Part shown: positions 8,207 through 17,574 of the stretch, in pieces
Position numbering within the stretch: position 1 is the first letter of the stretch
Layout: each line of letters opens with the position of its first letter
Assembly: GCA_963696075.1 (NCBI GenBank)
Contig: CAVOJD010000002.1
Coordinates: 1-64,000, forward strand
Reading direction: 5' to 3'
From: CAJQQK01 sp963696075
GTDB taxonomy: Bacteria; Pseudomonadota; Alphaproteobacteria; Rhizobiales; Hyphomicrobiaceae
Length of the DNA: 64,000 bases
The notes under the pieces: model-generated
Told to the model about the DNA's origin: nothing
Database searches by the model: none
Seen by the model: only the letters and a program-made list of their open reading frames with translations
Position numbers and translations under genes: made by a program

Positions 8207-9388
8207 ATGCCGCTCGATTTCTCCAGTCAGACGGTCAATGCCTGGCGGCGCGAAAACGGCCGCGTCGGCGTCCGCAATCACGTCCTCATTCTGCCCGTCG
8301 ACGACATCTCCAACGCCGCGTGCGAAGCGGTTGCCAACAACGTCAAGGGCACGCTCGCCATTCCCCACGCCTACGGCCGCCTGCAATTTGGCGAGGATCT
8401 GGAGCTTCACTTCCGCACGATCATCGGCACCGGCGCCAACCCGAACGTGGCCGCCGTTGTCGTCATCGGCATCGAGCCGGAATGGACCAAGGTCATCACC
8501 GACGGCATCGCCAAGACCGGCAAACCCGTCGCCGGCTTCTCGATCGAACAGAACGGCGATTTCGAAACTGTCCGCGCGGCGGGCTGGAAGGCCATGGAAT
8601 TCGTCCAGTGGGCCACGGAACTCCAAAAGGAAACCTGTGACCTTTCGGAACTGTGGGTCTCGACCAAATGCGGCGAGAGCGACACCACCACGGGGCTCTC
8701 GTCATGCCCGACCGTCGGCAACATGTACGACAAACTGCTCCCGCATGGCATCTACGGCTGCTTCGGTGAAACCTCGGAGATCACCGGCGCCGAGCACATT
8801 TGCGAAAAGCGGGCTGCGACGCCTGAAGCCGCCGCCGCATTCAAGAAGATCTGGCAGTCCTACAACGACGACGTCATTTTCGCCCACAAGACCGACGACC
8901 TCTCCGACAGCCAGCCAACCAAGGGCAACATCCTGGGCGGACTGACGACGATCGAGGAAAAAGCCCTCGGCAACCTCGAAAAGATCGGCCGCACGTCGAC
9001 CTATATCGATGCCATGGGACCGGCCGAGGCGCCTCAGAAGGGCCCAGGCCTCTACTACATGGACACCTCATCGGCCGCCGCTGAGTGCGTCACCCTGATG
9101 GCTGCCGCCGGCTACGTCATCCACACCTTCCCGACGGGACAGGGCAATGTTGTCGGCAACCCGATCGTGCCTGTCATCAAGATCAGCGGCAATCCCCGCA
9201 CCTTGAGGACGATGCGCGAACACATCGACGTTGACGTGACCGGCATCCTCTCCCGCGAGCAGACCATCGACCAGGCTGGCGACGCTTTGATCGACATGAT
9301 CATTCGCACCGCCAACGGACGCCATACCGCGGCTGAAGCGCTTGGACATCGCGAGTTCTCGATGACCAAACTCTACCGCAGCGCCTAG
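8207..9388 (+). CDS. suyB: (R)-sulfolactate sulfo-lyase large subunit
   Basis: A 393-residue UxaA-family large subunit that releases sulfite from sulfolactate together with SuyA. Visible family features are NGRVGVRNHVLILPVDD near the N-terminus, a cysteine in TKCGESD, GGLTTIEEKALGN, and the C-terminal FPTGQGNVVGNPIVPVIK. The ATG at 8207 follows AAAGGTGGT and gives the length usual for SuyB; the frame is open further upstream inside suyA but lacks support. It is the last gene of the operon and a strong hairpin follows. No sulfite oxidase or exporter is present in the window, so sulfite must be handled elsewhere. Confidence 0.82.
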   Translation: MPLDFSSQTVNAWRRENGRVGVRNHVLILPVDDISNAACEAVANNVKGTLAIPHAYGRLQFGEDLELHFRTIIGTGANPNVAAVVVIGIEPEWTKVITDGIAKTGKPVAGFSIEQNGDFETVRAAGWKAMEFVQWATELQKETCDLSELWVSTKCGESDTTTGLSSCPTVGNMYDKLLPHGIYGCFGETSEITGAEHICEKRAATPEAAAAFKKIWQSYNDDVIFAHKTDDLSDSQPTKGNILGGLTTIEEKALGNLEKIGRTSTYIDAMGPAEAPQKGPGLYYMDTSSAAAECVTLMAAAGYVIHTFPTGQGNVVGNPIVPVIKISGNPRTLRTMREHIDVDVTGILSREQTIDQAGDALIDMIIRTANGRHTAAEALGHREFSMTKLYRSA

Positions 9389-9405
9389 TCCGCCGTAGCG
9401 CCATT

Positions 9406-9435
9406 GACGGGAAGCAGAAACGCCCGCTTCCCGTC
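9406..9435 (+). terminator. Hairpin terminator after suyB
   Basis: A perfect 10-bp stem, GACGGGAAGC (9406-9415) pairing with GCTTCCCGTC (9426-9435), closes a 10-base loop. It begins 17 bases after the suyB stop and is followed by a pyrimidine-rich run. It probably ends the operon transcript. Confidence 0.65.
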
Positions 9436-9628
9436 GCCTTCCTCTCTTCCCGATCACGTCGAAAGTTCAGGCGTCCGAGGTTCTGCGCCGCGAGCACGCG
9501 CAGGCCGGTTCACGCGCCACCGGATCACTCGCCGGCCCCCTCTTGCCCGTCCCAACCTGGGGCAAGGCGCTTTCTCGGAGACGTCAGCGATTCATTGTTG
9601 AACGACAGCCCGACGCCTGCGCTGCCAG

Positions 9629-9871
9629 GTGAACTTGATCGGCTCCTGGATTTTTTCGACAATCGCCCCGGGCGCGTGCACAACCTTCGTTGCCGGCCGC
9701 AAGATCGACGTTGACAGCCGCGTCGCGGCCCGCTCGAAACTGGAGCAGGCGAAAGAGGCCTGCGACGTGTTCGATGCGCAGGGCGACGACCAAGGCTTTT
9801 TCCTGATCCAGCACAGCACCTGGACCCGATCGGGGTGGACTGGCGGAAGGCATGAAAGTGAACGGCCATGA
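9629..9871 (+). CDS. Possible small protein coupled to the monooxygenase gene
   Basis: An 80-residue reading frame with a GTG start whose TGA stop overlaps the ATG of the following monooxygenase gene by four bases, a pattern common in this genome. Codon third positions are strongly G/C, as in its coding neighbours. I recognise no family; the middle is charged and hydrophilic, with no membrane segment. The frame is closed by a stop at 9599, so it is at most about 90 residues. It could be a real small gene or the remnant of a longer one. The rest of the 479-base gap (9436-9628) shows nothing I can identify. Confidence 0.35.
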   Translation: MNLIGSWIFSTIAPGACTTFVAGRKIDVDSRVAARSKLEQAKEACDVFDAQGDDQGFFLIQHSTWTRSGWTGGRHESERP

Positions 9872-11529
9872 ATAAATGGGAAGGCGGTCTGCACCGCAAA
9901 GCGAATGACGGCGAGGGTGTGCTCGATGTCGCGATCGTCGGCGCGGGCCTCGGCGGCCTCTACATGCTTCATCGGTTGCGCGCCCTCGGTTTCAAGACGC
10001 GCGTCTTTGAGGCCGGCGGCGGCGTTGGCGGGACCTGGTACTGGAACCGTTATCCTGGCGCACGCTGTGACATCGAGAGCCTGGAGTATTCCTACGCATT
10101 CTCCAATGAGCTGCAGCAGGACTGGAAATGGCCTGAGCGCTACGCCCGCCAGGAAACCATCCGCGCATACGCCGACCACGTCGCCGATCGCTTTGATCTG
10201 CGCCGCGACATCCAATTCAATACGCGCATCAAGACGGCGCACTTCTCCGAGGCCGACAAAGCCTGGACGTTGACGGACGACGCCGGCCACGAAATCCGCG
10301 CCCATCATTGCGTCATGGCGACCGGCAATCTCTCGACACCCCGCGTGCCCGATTTCAAGGGCATCGAGACATTCAAGGGCGACTGGTACCACACCGGCAT
10401 CTGGCCACACGAAGGCGTCGACTTTACCGGCAAACGCGTCGGCGTGGTTGGCACCGGATCGACCGCCATTCAGATGATCCCCTTGATTGCTGCTGCCGCC
10501 GAGCACCTCTACGTGTTTCAGCGGACGGCCAACTTTTCACTGCCCGCACGCAACGCCCCGATGGACCCAGCCCGCGAGCAACAGTTCAAGGCAACCTATC
10601 CGGAGCGTCGCGCCGAGGCCCGCGAAACACCGTTCGGCGTGTCCGGGTATCCCGTCCCGATACAATCCGCCCTCGAGGTCTCGCCGGAGGAACGCCGCCA
10701 GAAGTTCGAACAGCTCTGGCAAGAAGGCGGCACGATCGGCTTCCTGACCTGCTACACCGACTTCCTGGTCAACGAGGAGGCCAACGAAGCAGCCGCCGAG
10801 TTCGTGCGCGAAAAGATCCGTCAAACCGTCAACGATCCTCAGGTCGCCGAACTTCTCTGCCCGAAGGATCATCCGATCGGCTCGAAGCGCCTCTGCCTCG
10901 ACACCGGTTATTACGAAACCTACAACCGCGACAACGTCACACTGGTTGATGTCCGCAGCGCACCGATCGAAGAGATCACGCCAACCGGCATCCGGACGGC
11001 CGCCGCCACATACGACCTTGAGGCAATCGCATTCGCCACCGGTTTCGACGCCATGACCGGCGCACTCCGCGAAATCGACATTCAGAACGATCAAGGAGAA
11101 CGGCTTGCCCACAAATGGGCTGACGGGCCGAAGACGTATCTTGGCATTATGGTGGCCGGCTTCCCGAACATGTTCATGATCACCGGCCCCGGCAGCCCCG
11201 GCGTGAAGAGCCAGATGATCCACTCGATCGAACAGCACGCCGATTGGATTGCCGATTGCCTCGTGCACATGCGCGACAAACAATTGGGCCGCATCGAGCC
11301 GGAACAGCAGGCCGAGGAGGCATGGGTCGCCCACGTCAACGAGGTCGCAGATGGCACGCTCTACCCGAAGGCCAACTCCTGGTACGTCGGCGCCAACATT
11401 CCGGGCAAGCCGCGCGTCTTCATGCCCTACGTGGGCGGCGTCGGGGTCTATCGCAAACGCTGCGATGAGGTTGCAGCCCAGGGCTACGTCGGGTTCGATT
11501 TGACGCCTGCGACAGCCAGCGCGGACTGA
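9868..11529 (+). CDS. Baeyer-Villiger-type flavin monooxygenase
   Basis: A 553-residue FAD/NADPH monooxygenase of the cyclohexanone-monooxygenase type. The first Rossmann motif GAGLGG is at residues 25-30. The Baeyer-Villiger fingerprint FKGDWYHTGIWP is at 169-180, followed by the NADPH motif GTGSTAIQ. The family-typical ATGFDAMTG and GPGSPGV segments come later. Such enzymes insert oxygen beside a ketone to give an ester or lactone; the substrate is unknown. The following LLM oxidoreductase and two GMC dehydrogenases could act before or after it in degradation of a cyclic or terpenoid alcohol or ketone. A paralogue lies at 48756-50420. Confidence 0.9.
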   Translation: MNKWEGGLHRKANDGEGVLDVAIVGAGLGGLYMLHRLRALGFKTRVFEAGGGVGGTWYWNRYPGARCDIESLEYSYAFSNELQQDWKWPERYARQETIRAYADHVADRFDLRRDIQFNTRIKTAHFSEADKAWTLTDDAGHEIRAHHCVMATGNLSTPRVPDFKGIETFKGDWYHTGIWPHEGVDFTGKRVGVVGTGSTAIQMIPLIAAAAEHLYVFQRTANFSLPARNAPMDPAREQQFKATYPERRAEARETPFGVSGYPVPIQSALEVSPEERRQKFEQLWQEGGTIGFLTCYTDFLVNEEANEAAAEFVREKIRQTVNDPQVAELLCPKDHPIGSKRLCLDTGYYETYNRDNVTLVDVRSAPIEEITPTGIRTAAATYDLEAIAFATGFDAMTGALREIDIQNDQGERLAHKWADGPKTYLGIMVAGFPNMFMITGPGSPGVKSQMIHSIEQHADWIADCLVHMRDKQLGRIEPEQQAEEAWVAHVNEVADGTLYPKANSWYVGANIPGKPRVFMPYVGGVGVYRKRCDEVAAQGYVGFDLTPATASAD

Positions 11530-11810
11530 GCACCACAAGCCCGGTCGCCACGGAACCGTGGACGCAATCCGCTCCCCCCTCCCCGTTCCGGACCTGGCCC
11601 GCGCGGGCACAGGTCACAGGTCCGCGCCTTCAGATCAGCACAACGCGGTATTTCGGCTCTGGAGCTGATGCGGCTCCCGGCTGCGCGGTCGCCGGCCATG
11701 CACAACACCCGAAATCACGCATGCGTGTTGCGCAACGAGCCTGTGCGTGGAGAATGCTTCCCAATGGCGTCTGGCGAAAACGATGCCGAAGCTGGAAGGA
11801 AACGCGCACC

Positions 11811-12896
11811 ATGCAAGTTGGCATTCTCTACACATCCCACCCCGACCCCAAGACCGAGCCCTATCCCCATCAGGGCGTGCACGAGCGCGTCACCCGCGAA
11901 ATCCTGGAGATCGAGCAACTCGGCTTCGACGCCGTCTGGATCGCTGAGCACCACTTCTCAAACCGCTATGGCATCCTCCCCGACCCCTTCACCTATCTGG
12001 CCTATCTCGCCGCCAGGACCAGCGTGATCAAGCTGTGCGCGGGCGTCATGGTCGTGCCGCTCCACAACCCCCTGCGCATCGTCGAGAACGCAGCCTTCGT
12101 CGACATTCTCTCGAACGGCCGCTTCCAACTCGGGCTCGGCTCCGGCTACCGTCCCTACGAATTCGAGGGCCTCGGCGTCTCCTACGAAGAGCGCCGCAAG
12201 ATCCAGGCCGAGGCGATTCCGCTGATCCTGGATGGCTTTCACAAGAAGCGTGTTTCGGCGACGGGCGAGTATTTCAACTTCGATGTCTCCGGCGAGTGGG
12301 AGATCTTCCCGCACCCGATCCAGCAGCCCCATCCGCCGATGTACATGGGGGCGGGCACCAACGAGTCGATTGCAGCCGCAGCACACAACGGCTTCGGCCT
12401 GATGCAGTCCACGCTGCCGAGCCTGAACGTGATCGGTGAGCACATCGCACACTACCGCGCGCACATGAAAAACGCTCCGGCGCTGTACCAGCAAAACCCA
12501 GCCTTCGGCGATGTCGACGTCGCCCGCATGACGTTTGTCGCGCCAACCAACGCCAAGGCCAAGGAGTTGAGCGAGGCCGGCATCACCCATCACATGAAGA
12601 GCTTCATGGCAGGCGGCTCGAAGACGGGCGGCTATCTCGGCGATATATCGGACAAGAGCGGTGATGAGCAGTTCGCCTACGACAACCTGATGGATGGCAC
12701 GATCCTTCACGGCTCACCCGACACCGTGCTGCGCAAGATCGAGGAGTTCAAGGCCATTGGCACGACATCGCTGTTGCTGCACTATCCCCCCTACTACGGC
12801 CAGGAGGCGACGCTGGAAATGCTGCGGCTGTTCGCCAGGGAAGTCTTGCCGCACGTCCAGGCCATGGATGTGCCGCGGCTGACGGCGGCGGAATAG
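11811..12896 (+). CDS. LLM-class flavin-dependent oxidoreductase
   Basis: This 361-residue luciferase-like TIM-barrel protein shows the family features GFDAVWIAEHHF, MVVPLHNPLRIVENAAFVD, and GRFQLGLGSGYRPYEFEGLG. The start is the ATG at 11811 (MQVGILYTSHPDP), preceded by GGAAGGA; the frame is open about 90 bases further upstream without support. The EHH and PLHNP motifs resemble FMN-using monooxygenase-type LLM proteins rather than the F420 dehydrogenases. It stands alone between the Baeyer-Villiger gene and the GMC genes with gaps of about 270 bases on each side. The substrate is unknown. Confidence 0.85.
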   Translation: MQVGILYTSHPDPKTEPYPHQGVHERVTREILEIEQLGFDAVWIAEHHFSNRYGILPDPFTYLAYLAARTSVIKLCAGVMVVPLHNPLRIVENAAFVDILSNGRFQLGLGSGYRPYEFEGLGVSYEERRKIQAEAIPLILDGFHKKRVSATGEYFNFDVSGEWEIFPHPIQQPHPPMYMGAGTNESIAAAAHNGFGLMQSTLPSLNVIGEHIAHYRAHMKNAPALYQQNPAFGDVDVARMTFVAPTNAKAKELSEAGITHHMKSFMAGGSKTGGYLGDISDKSGDEQFAYDNLMDGTILHGSPDTVLRKIEEFKAIGTTSLLLHYPPYYGQEATLEMLRLFAREVLPHVQAMDVPRLTAAE

Positions 12897-13162
12897 CCCA
12901 ACCGCCAAGCCGTTACAGGCAGATCGGCAGGCGTGCCCTGCCGGCCTGCCCCGCATCTGGATCAGGCACGGCATCTGCCACTACCATCCCAAAGTCCAGG
13001 TCGGCACGATCCGGGCCCTGGACCGGCGGCGCGATGGGCCATCTCCCTCCCGATCTGTTCATCGCCTTCTCGATTGCCATCCCGACCGGCTCGGGACACC
13101 ATCAACACGTCACACCTGACATGCAGTCCATCGGACGCAACCCAAGAAGGTAACCAGCCACC

Positions 13163-14770
13163 ATGACGGCGCAGTATGACTACATCATCATCGGCGCAGG
13201 CTCGGCCGGTTGCGTCCTCGCGAACAGACTGACGCAAAACCCGGACAACCGCGTCCTGCTCCTCGAGGCCGGCGGTGAGGACAAGAACCTCTGGATCCAC
13301 ATTCCCGTTGGCTTCCAGAAACTCATCCAGCACCCGACATTGAACTGGAACTTCGAAACGGAGCCGCAGGCCCACCTCGGCGGGCGCAAAATTCCCATTC
13401 CGCGCGGCAAGGTGATTGGCGGCTCCTCATCGATCAACGGCATGTTGTATGTGCGCGGCAACCCGATCGACTACAACACCTGGGCACAACTCGGAAATCG
13501 AGGCTGGGGCTACGAGGATGTCCTCCCCTATTTCCAGAAATCCGAAACATTCGAGCGCGGCGGCGATGCGCTGAGGGGCAGCTCCGGACCACAAAATGTC
13601 GCCGATATGTCTGAGCGCCATGAGATGGTCGACGCCTTCATCCGGGCGGGCGTGGAAACCGGCTACGACCACAATCCCGACTACAACGGCGAACGCCAGG
13701 ATGGTTTTGGCTACTATCAGGTCACGCAGAAGAATGGCCGCCGCCACAGCGTCGCTGCAGCCTATCTCGCCCCGGCACGAGGCCGCGCGAACCTCACGGT
13801 TGAGACCAACGCGCGCGCCCGCAAACTGCGCCTCGATGGCAAGCGCATCACCGGCGTCGACTATGAGCAAGATGGCCGCATCCATACCGCCACGGCCGGC
13901 GGCTCAGTCATCCTCTCGGCAGGCGCCGTCCAGTCACCACAGCTCCTCGAACTGTCCGGCATCGGCGCCCCCGAGCTCCTCCGCGAACACGGCATCGACG
14001 TCGCCCACGCCTTGCCGGGCGTCGGCGAGAACTATCGCGATCACTACGCCGCCCGCATCGCCTGGCGGGTGAAACAGCCCATCACGCTGAATGAACAGAC
14101 CCGCGGCCTCAATCTCGTGAAGGAAGCGATCAAGTATGCCCTGACCCGCCGCGGCATCCTCACCTGGACCGCCGGGATAGGCCATGCCTTCGTCAAGAGC
14201 CGGCCGGAACTCGACACCCCCGATTGTCAGTTCTTCTTCGCCCACGGCAGCTTCAATGCCGACACCCGCCAGTTCCATCTCGAGCCGGGCATGACCATCG
14301 GCGCCTACCAATGCCGCCCGGAAAGCCAGGGCTCGATCCACATCCGCTCCCCCGACCCCGACGTCGCGCCCGCCATCGTCCCGAATTTTCTCACCGACCC
14401 AATCGATCAGGCAGCCCTCGTTGGCGGACTGCGCCTCGCCCGTCAGGTCGGCGAAGCAGACGCGCTCGGCAAATACCGCGCGTTCGAAATGTATCCCGGC
14501 GACGACTGCCAGTCGGATGAGGAACTGCTCGCGTACGCAAACGAGACCGGCTCCACCACCTATCACGTCATGGGCACGTGCAAGATGGGCGTGGCAACCG
14601 ACCCTCTCGCCGTCGTCGATGATCGCCTGAACGTGCACGGCCTCACCGGCTTGAGGGTCGTCGATGCCTCCATCATGCCAACCATGCCATCGGGCAACAT
14701 CAATGGCCCCGTCATCATGATTGCCGAGAAGGCCGCAGAATTCATCCTTGCCGACCAGAACAAGCGATAG
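13163..14770 (+). CDS. GMC-family FAD-dependent alcohol/choline dehydrogenase-like protein
   Basis: A 535-residue glucose-methanol-choline oxidoreductase. The N-terminal FAD motif YIIIGAGSAGCVLANRL is followed by the family signature around GKVIGGSSSINGMLYVRG. The C-terminal HVMGTCKMG and GNINGPVIMIAEKAAEFI carry the catalytic His and Asn of the family. It oxidises a primary or secondary alcohol with transfer of electrons through FAD; the substrate cannot be read from the sequence. The next gene, also 535 residues, is a paralogue, so the pair arose by tandem duplication or works on related substrates. Choline dehydrogenase proper is less likely because no betaine aldehyde dehydrogenase is nearby. 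Confidence 0.9.
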   Translation: MTAQYDYIIIGAGSAGCVLANRLTQNPDNRVLLLEAGGEDKNLWIHIPVGFQKLIQHPTLNWNFETEPQAHLGGRKIPIPRGKVIGGSSSINGMLYVRGNPIDYNTWAQLGNRGWGYEDVLPYFQKSETFERGGDALRGSSGPQNVADMSERHEMVDAFIRAGVETGYDHNPDYNGERQDGFGYYQVTQKNGRRHSVAAAYLAPARGRANLTVETNARARKLRLDGKRITGVDYEQDGRIHTATAGGSVILSAGAVQSPQLLELSGIGAPELLREHGIDVAHALPGVGENYRDHYAARIAWRVKQPITLNEQTRGLNLVKEAIKYALTRRGILTWTAGIGHAFVKSRPELDTPDCQFFFAHGSFNADTRQFHLEPGMTIGAYQCRPESQGSIHIRSPDPDVAPAIVPNFLTDPIDQAALVGGLRLARQVGEADALGKYRAFEMYPGDDCQSDEELLAYANETGSTTYHVMGTCKMGVATDPLAVVDDRLNVHGLTGLRVVDASIMPTMPSGNINGPVIMIAEKAAEFILADQNKR

Positions 14771-14841
14771 CCGCCAGCCTTGAACTCAACACTCACGCGC
14801 ACGTCAACAGACCACCCCCATGCACCACGGCGGAAGACGAA

Positions 14842-16449
14842 ATGGACGAGGAAACGTTTGATTTCATTGTAACGGGTGCCGGCTCCGCGGGCTGCGCCGT
14901 CGCCGCCCGTTTGTCCGAAAGCCGGCGCCATCGCGTTCTCCTCCTCGAGGCCGGACAGCGCGACACCAATCCGTGGATCCACATCCCGATCGGCTACCAC
15001 AAGCTCTACACACACAACGACTTGAACTGGAAATTCGAGAGCGAGCCGGTCGCTGGACTGAACGGCCGCACATCCTACCAGCCGCGCGGCAAGATGCTTG
15101 GCGGCACAAGCTCCTTGAATGGCATGATCTACATGCGCGGCACGGCAACGGATTACGATGGCTGGCAACAGCGCGGCTGCGTCGGGTGGGACTGGGCAAG
15201 CGTCCTGCCCTACTTTCGCAAGGCCCAGGACCAGGAGCGCGGCGAGAGCGAATTCCACGGCGTCGGCGGACCGCTGAAGGTTACCGACAACCGCTTTCGC
15301 AGTGACATCGTTGACGCGATCATTGAGGCTGCGGTGCAAGCAGGCGTGCCCCGCAACGATGACTTCAACGGCGCCGTCCAGGACGGCGTCGGCTACTATC
15401 AGGGGACGCAGGCAGGCGGCAAACGGTGGAGTGCGGCGACCGCGTATTTGAAGCCGGCGCGGCAACGGCCGAACCTGGTCGTCATCACTGAGGCGCACGC
15501 ATCGCGTCTCATCATTGAAGATGGCCGCGCCGTCGGTGTCGAATACACCTCTCCGGCTGGAAAACAGATCGCACGCGCGAGGGGCGAAGTGGTGGTATCG
15601 GGCGGCGTCTACGGCTCACCCCAGTTGCTGCTGCTTTCTGGCATCGGTCCCGGCGCCCATCTGCGCGAGATGGGTCTCGAGGTCCGCCATGATCTCCCCG
15701 CCGTCGGGGCCAATCTCCATGACCATTTCAACAGCTACGTTGCGTGGCGATCCAAAAAGACCGGCACGCTGAATGACCTGGCGCAATCCCCCTTCCGCAA
15801 GCTCATCGCCGGCTGCCAATACGCCTTGACCCGCACCGGCCCCCTCGCCGGCGTCTCAGGCCTCGCCGGCATTCTGGCCCGGTCCGATGCACGCTTTGAC
15901 CGGCCGGACCTGCAAATGAATATCTTTCTCTGGTCGATTGAGAGCCGGGATCGCAACGGCATCTATGCGCATAAATTCCCAGGCTTCGCGATTTCCCCGG
16001 TCCACCTGCGCCCGGAAGGACGCGGCCGTGTGAGCCTGAAGAGCCCGGACCCGTTTGCCCAGCCGAAGATCGAGTTCAAGTTTCTCGAAACCGCCTATGA
16101 CATTGATGCGATGCTGTTCGGGATGCGCCTTGCCCGCGAGATCGCCGGCCAGCCGGCACTTGCGTCGATCATCGCAGAAGAAGTCACCCCAGGCCCCGCC
16201 GTCTCATCCGAAGCAGACATGATCGAAGACCTGCGCAATCGAGGCGTCTCCAACCTCCACCCGGTCGGCACATGCCGCATGGGCACGGGCGACGATGCGG
16301 TCGTTGATCCACGGCTGCGCGTTAAGGGCATCGCCGGTCTGCGTGTCGCTGACGCCTCGATCATGCCCCAGATCATCGGCGGCAACACCAACGCACCCTC
16401 AATCATGATCGGCGAGAAAGCGGCCGCAATGATCCTGGAAGATGCCTGA
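14842..16449 (+). CDS. GMC-family FAD-dependent oxidoreductase (second copy)
   Basis: The product is a 535-residue GMC oxidoreductase, similar throughout to the preceding gene. It has the FAD motif VTGAGSAGCAVAARL, the GKMLGGTSSLNGMIYMRG signature, and the C-terminal pair LHPVGTCRMG and GGNTNAPSIMIGEKAA with the catalytic His and Asn. It follows its paralogue by 71 bases on the same strand. It is inferred to oxidise an alcohol, possibly supplying the ketone or aldehyde for the nearby Baeyer-Villiger enzyme, but no direct evidence links them. Confidence 0.9.
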   Translation: MDEETFDFIVTGAGSAGCAVAARLSESRRHRVLLLEAGQRDTNPWIHIPIGYHKLYTHNDLNWKFESEPVAGLNGRTSYQPRGKMLGGTSSLNGMIYMRGTATDYDGWQQRGCVGWDWASVLPYFRKAQDQERGESEFHGVGGPLKVTDNRFRSDIVDAIIEAAVQAGVPRNDDFNGAVQDGVGYYQGTQAGGKRWSAATAYLKPARQRPNLVVITEAHASRLIIEDGRAVGVEYTSPAGKQIARARGEVVVSGGVYGSPQLLLLSGIGPGAHLREMGLEVRHDLPAVGANLHDHFNSYVAWRSKKTGTLNDLAQSPFRKLIAGCQYALTRTGPLAGVSGLAGILARSDARFDRPDLQMNIFLWSIESRDRNGIYAHKFPGFAISPVHLRPEGRGRVSLKSPDPFAQPKIEFKFLETAYDIDAMLFGMRLAREIAGQPALASIIAEEVTPGPAVSSEADMIEDLRNRGVSNLHPVGTCRMGTGDDAVVDPRLRVKGIAGLRVADASIMPQIIGGNTNAPSIMIGEKAAAMILEDA

Positions 16450-16492
16450 CTTGGGGCGCTGCTCACCCCATTCCACTTCGCCCCACAGGCGC

Positions 16493-17410
16493 TCAATCGC
16501 CGAGCGTCATCGCGTCGATCACCTCAGCCCCGACGTCCGGATCGTCGGTGATGATGCCATCGACACCCATCTCGATCACCCGCCGCATGTCGTCCCGCCC
16601 GTTCACCGTCCAGACGATCACCTTGAGCCCGGCGTCATGCGCCCCCCGCACGTCGTCTACCGCGATGTCGAGGTGATACGGCGCCCAGTACGAACCGCCA
16701 AGCTGACGGATAACTGTTGGCAATGAGCCGCCCGCCGCCCTGAGATCGCCGCCGCCAAGCCACGGCGACGGTGCCACCGCATCCCGCTTCACGGTATCGA
16801 GCCAGCCCTGCTCCACCGTCAGGAAACCAAGGGGGATATCCGGCGCCAGACGGGCAAGATGGGCAAGGTTGCGCCAATCGAAACTCTGGATCCGCGCGCG
16901 CTCCCTGAAACCGCCACGATCCAGCGCCTCGACAATGGCGGCCGAAATCACCTCCGGCGGATGCGTCTCCGCTACCACCTCCGGCGACGTCTTGATCTCG
17001 ATGAGCAGCCGCACCCCCCGCCGGGCAGCCAATTCGGGCATCGCAAGCAGCTCATCGAAGGACGGGATCGCCGCCCGCTCAATCGCGCGCTGGCGCGAAT
17101 AGGTCGCGCCGTAACGCGTACCCGGCCGGATCTGCGCGACATCGAACGCCCGCAGTTCTTCAAGGCTCAGGTCCTTCAGCAGCCTGGGTGCCGCAATCCA
17201 TACCCCATCGATCCGTGCGATATCAGGGTTCAGCGCCGTATCGTGATGGACAACCAGATGCCCATCCCGGCTCATCCCCACATCCAACTCCAGCCCATCA
17301 ACACCAAGCTCAAGCGCTTCGCGAAACGACGCGATCGTGTTCTCCGCAACAAGCCCCCGCGCGCCCCGATGTCCGTAGAGCGCGACCCGCCGCGCCACGT
17401 CTGAAACCAT
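16493..17410 (-). CDS. Glycerophosphodiester phosphodiesterase
   Basis: A 305-residue GDPD-family TIM barrel. The active-site signature near the N-terminus is HRGARG, then ENTIASFREAL, then DGLELDV and VVHHD, which together carry the catalytic histidines and metal-binding acids. The C-terminal VIVWTVNGRDDMRRVIEMGVDG and TDDPD are typical. The ATG at 17410 has GGAGG five bases upstream and is preferred over the start at 17530. It hydrolyses glycerophosphodiesters to glycerol-3-phosphate and an alcohol. I see no signal peptide, so it is probably cytoplasmic. It is convergent with the second GMC gene. Confidence 0.9.
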   Translation of the reverse strand: MVSDVARRVALYGHRGARGLVAENTIASFREALELGVDGLELDVGMSRDGHLVVHHDTALNPDIARIDGVWIAAPRLLKDLSLEELRAFDVAQIRPGTRYGATYSRQRAIERAAIPSFDELLAMPELAARRGVRLLIEIKTSPEVVAETHPPEVISAAIVEALDRGGFRERARIQSFDWRNLAHLARLAPDIPLGFLTVEQGWLDTVKRDAVAPSPWLGGGDLRAAGGSLPTVIRQLGGSYWAPYHLDIAVDDVRGAHDAGLKVIVWTVNGRDDMRRVIEMGVDGIITDDPDVGAEVIDAMTLGD

Positions 17411-17574
17411 CCTCGCCTCCCTAATCGACGCAGATCCCCGGCCCCCATCTGCACACCCGTCCGCTGCGAGACCGACTGAGCGCGTCATCATTTCGGTTGT
17501 CACCGCCTCGCACCTCGGCCAGCATGCCACCTGACCCTGCCCCGTCGGACGATCATGCGCGAGGACCCCACATC

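Noticed and set aside
7917..9388. Altronate or galactarate dehydratase (UxaA) subunits
   Set aside because: The same superfamily fits, but the split small/large form next to HpsN-like and two alcohol dehydrogenases, with no hexuronate genes, favours SuyA/SuyB.
16450..16492. Possible terminator between the second GMC gene and the GDPD gene
   Set aside because: The best stem (TGGGG with CCCCA) is only five base pairs, so I cannot support it.
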